Below are positions 62,503 through 64,000 of a stretch of DNA of 64,000 nt, piece by piece; the stretch's first letter is position 1; every line of letters begins with the position of its first letter. Under the pieces are notes generated by a model, which saw only the letters and a program-made list of their open reading frames with translations, ran no database searches and was not told the DNA's origin. Source of the DNA: Bacteroidota bacterium (GTDB lineage: Bacteria > Bacteroidota > Bacteroidia > NS11-12g > UBA9320); NCBI GenBank assembly GCA_002746305.1, contig NVWV01000011.1:111001-175000 (forward strand), given 5' to 3'. Made by a program: the position numbers and the translations under genes.

Positions 62503-63993
62503 ATGAGTATCAAATCAGCATTAATTTCTGTATTTAGTAAAGAAGGTATAGACGAACTAGCTTTGGAATTAGCTAAAAATGGAGTCTCTATTTATTCTAC
62601 AGGTGGGACCAAAAAGTATTTGGAAGACCTAGGTTTAAGTGTTTTAGCAGTTGAGGATTACACCAATTATCCAGAAGTGTTTGGAGGTAGAGTTAAAACA
62701 TTGCATCCTGCCATTTTTGGGGGAATACTTTATAGAAGGGATAATCCAAGTGATTTGGAGGAGTTAGCTAAACATCAAATCCCTTCAATGGATTTAGTTG
62801 TTGTAGATTTATATCCATTTGAGGATACAGTAGCTTCTAGTGCAAGTCATGATGATATAATTGAAAAAATAGATATTGGAGGCATATCACTTATAAGAGC
62901 TGCCGCAAAAAACTATAAGTACACTTCTATAATAAGTAATAAAGGGCAGTATGCTAAATTTACACAACACTATAAAGATAATTCATGTGATACAACAAAT
63001 GAATTTAGAAGACAATTAGCCTTAGAAGCGTTTAGTGTAACAATGAACTATGATACTGCAATCTCAAAGTATTTTTCTAATGAGACTTCAATATCTCTTA
63101 GATACGGTGAGAATCCCCATCAGAAAGCCAGTTTTATAGGTAATCTAGATAAGCTATTTACAAAGTTAAGCGGAAAGGACCTGTCATATAACAATTTACT
63201 TGATATAGATGCAGCGGTATCATTAATCTCAGATGTTGCACAAGAAGGTCGTTCCACCTTTGCGGTATTGAAGCATAACAATGCTTGTGGTTGTGCAATA
63301 AGGGGTAGTGTAAGTGAAGCATTTAGGGACGCATTAGCTGCTGACCCAGTTTCAGCATTTGGGGGTATTTTAATATCTGATACTGAAATTGACTTAGAAA
63401 CTGCTCAGCAAATTGATAAAATCTTCTATGAGGTTTGTATAGCTCCTTCTTTTTCTGAGGAAGCGAAGGATTTGCTTACCAAAAAGGCAAAAAGAGTCTT
63501 ACTCAAATGGAGTATGAAGGACTTTAAGCAGGATATTGTGAGATCATGTCTCAATGGGATTTTGATCCAGGAACGTGATTTGCAGAATGTAAAGGAAGCT
63601 GATTTGTCTTGTCCTACTATCTTAAAACCTTCAAACAGTCAGATTAAAGATCTTTTGTTTGCTGACAGATTAGTTAAGAATACAAAATCAAATGCCATTA
63701 TACTTGTAAAGGATGGAATGTTATTGGCAAGTGGTACTGGTCAGACTTCTCGTGTAGATGCCCTTAAGCAAGCTATACTGAAAGCAAATACATTTAATTT
63801 TAGTCTGGATGGGGCTGTATTGGCGTCAGATGCATTCTTCCCCTTCCCAGATTGTATTGAAATTGCGTCGGATGCAGGAATTGCAGCAGTAATACAACCA
63901 GGAGGAAGTATTAAGGATAACTTATCAATCAATGTTGCTGATGAGAAAGGAGTGGTAATGATGATGTCTGGGATAAGACACTTCAAGCATTAG
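62503..63993 (+). CDS. purH: Bifunctional AICAR formyltransferase/IMP cyclohydrolase
   Basis: PurH carries out the last two steps of IMP synthesis. With the ATG at 62503 (MSIKSALISVFSKEG) it has 496 residues, close to the usual 510. The IMP cyclohydrolase domain (about 1-190) has STGGTKKYL, GGRVKTLHPAIFGGIL and IDIGGISLIRAAAKNY. The formyltransferase domain follows, with RYGENPHQKA, LKHNNACGCA with the catalytic Lys-His, DPVSAFGGIL and the final FPFPDCIEIASDAGIAAVIQPGGS. It is complete; its stop is 7 bases before the window ends. Confidence 0.96.
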   Translation: MSIKSALISVFSKEGIDELALELAKNGVSIYSTGGTKKYLEDLGLSVLAVEDYTNYPEVFGGRVKTLHPAIFGGILYRRDNPSDLEELAKHQIPSMDLVVVDLYPFEDTVASSASHDDIIEKIDIGGISLIRAAAKNYKYTSIISNKGQYAKFTQHYKDNSCDTTNEFRRQLALEAFSVTMNYDTAISKYFSNETSISLRYGENPHQKASFIGNLDKLFTKLSGKDLSYNNLLDIDAAVSLISDVAQEGRSTFAVLKHNNACGCAIRGSVSEAFRDALAADPVSAFGGILISDTEIDLETAQQIDKIFYEVCIAPSFSEEAKDLLTKKAKRVLLKWSMKDFKQDIVRSCLNGILIQERDLQNVKEADLSCPTILKPSNSQIKDLLFADRLVKNTKSNAIILVKDGMLLASGTGQTSRVDALKQAILKANTFNFSLDGAVLASDAFFPFPDCIEIASDAGIAAVIQPGGSIKDNLSINVADEKGVVMMMSGIRHFKH

Positions 63994-64000
63994 AAAGTTA

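Noticed and set aside
1..64000. CRISPR arrays, prophage, tRNA or rRNA genes, intact insertion sequences
   Set aside because: I saw no regular spaced repeats, phage structural or integrase genes, transposase, tRNA-like cloverleaf ends or rRNA in the gaps. A tRNA scan was not possible by eye with full certainty.

Overview
This window is chromosomal DNA from an AT-rich, free-living-type Bacteroidota (Bacteroidetes). Several signs support this. Five proteins carry C-terminal type IX secretion (T9SS) sorting domains, and there is a GldM/PorM-family protein. Families largely confined to the phylum are present (DUF3822, GSCFA, GYDIA-type GHMP kinase). Promoters are of the TAnnTTTG type, and Shine-Dalgarno sequences are almost absent. 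I cannot fix the genus. I see no phage, no intact insertion sequence, no CRISPR array, no rRNA and no tRNA.

Layout. 0.1-3.7 kb: housekeeping block (DUF3822, rsmD, coaD, a NUDIX hydrolase, pyrE). 3.7-6.8 kb: a leftward operon of MBOAT O-acyltransferase, SGNH-like partner and PAP2 phosphatase, headed by a perfect 26-bp palindrome at its predicted transcription start. 6.9-9.6 kb: a TolC/HlyD efflux pair. 9.8-14.6 kb: polysaccharide deacetylase, family 2 glycosyltransferase, lgt, a YegS-like lipid kinase and kynurenine 3-monooxygenase. 14.6-23.4 kb: a large T9SS cargo protein with sortilin-like repeats, two tandem 590-residue lipoproteins that were duplicated together with their terminator, and an orphan gldM/porM. 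23.7-27.5 kb: small membrane proteins, a lipoprotein that looks like a clan CD (caspase-type) fold, and an OmpA-like protein with inverted domain order. 27.5-36.7 kb: M20, M48 and M14 peptidases, a LolA-like protein, a T9SS cargo, gpsA, a GldL-like membrane protein and DUF2797. 36.8-41.0 kb: a lipoprotein with a polyproline tail, two small membrane proteins, and an ECF sigma factor paired with an unusual membrane protein that has three internal repeats and a T9SS tail.

41.2-50.2 kb is a mevalonate/isoprenoid region: type 2 IPP isomerase, HMG-CoA reductase, a GYDIA GHMP kinase, diphosphomevalonate decarboxylase, mevalonate kinase and a UbiA prenyltransferase. It is interrupted by a truncated four-helix-bundle (S23/IVS) gene and three secreted or lipoprotein genes. 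HMG-CoA synthase is not in the window. 50.2-64 kb: a T9SS cargo, RmlD-like and GSCFA proteins, two tandem lipoproteins each with its own terminator, miaB, ornithine aminotransferase, a very long TolB/peptidase-MA-like envelope protein and purH.

The clearest window-wide signal is that 22 genes have an exact TAnnTTTG or TAnnTTCG box upstream. In 14 of them the box ends 2-10 bases before the start codon. These include TTG and GTG starts (miaB, the GYDIA kinase, GSCFA, the deacetylase and probably the IPP isomerase). This predicts many leaderless or nearly leaderless mRNAs, and I used it to choose several start codons.
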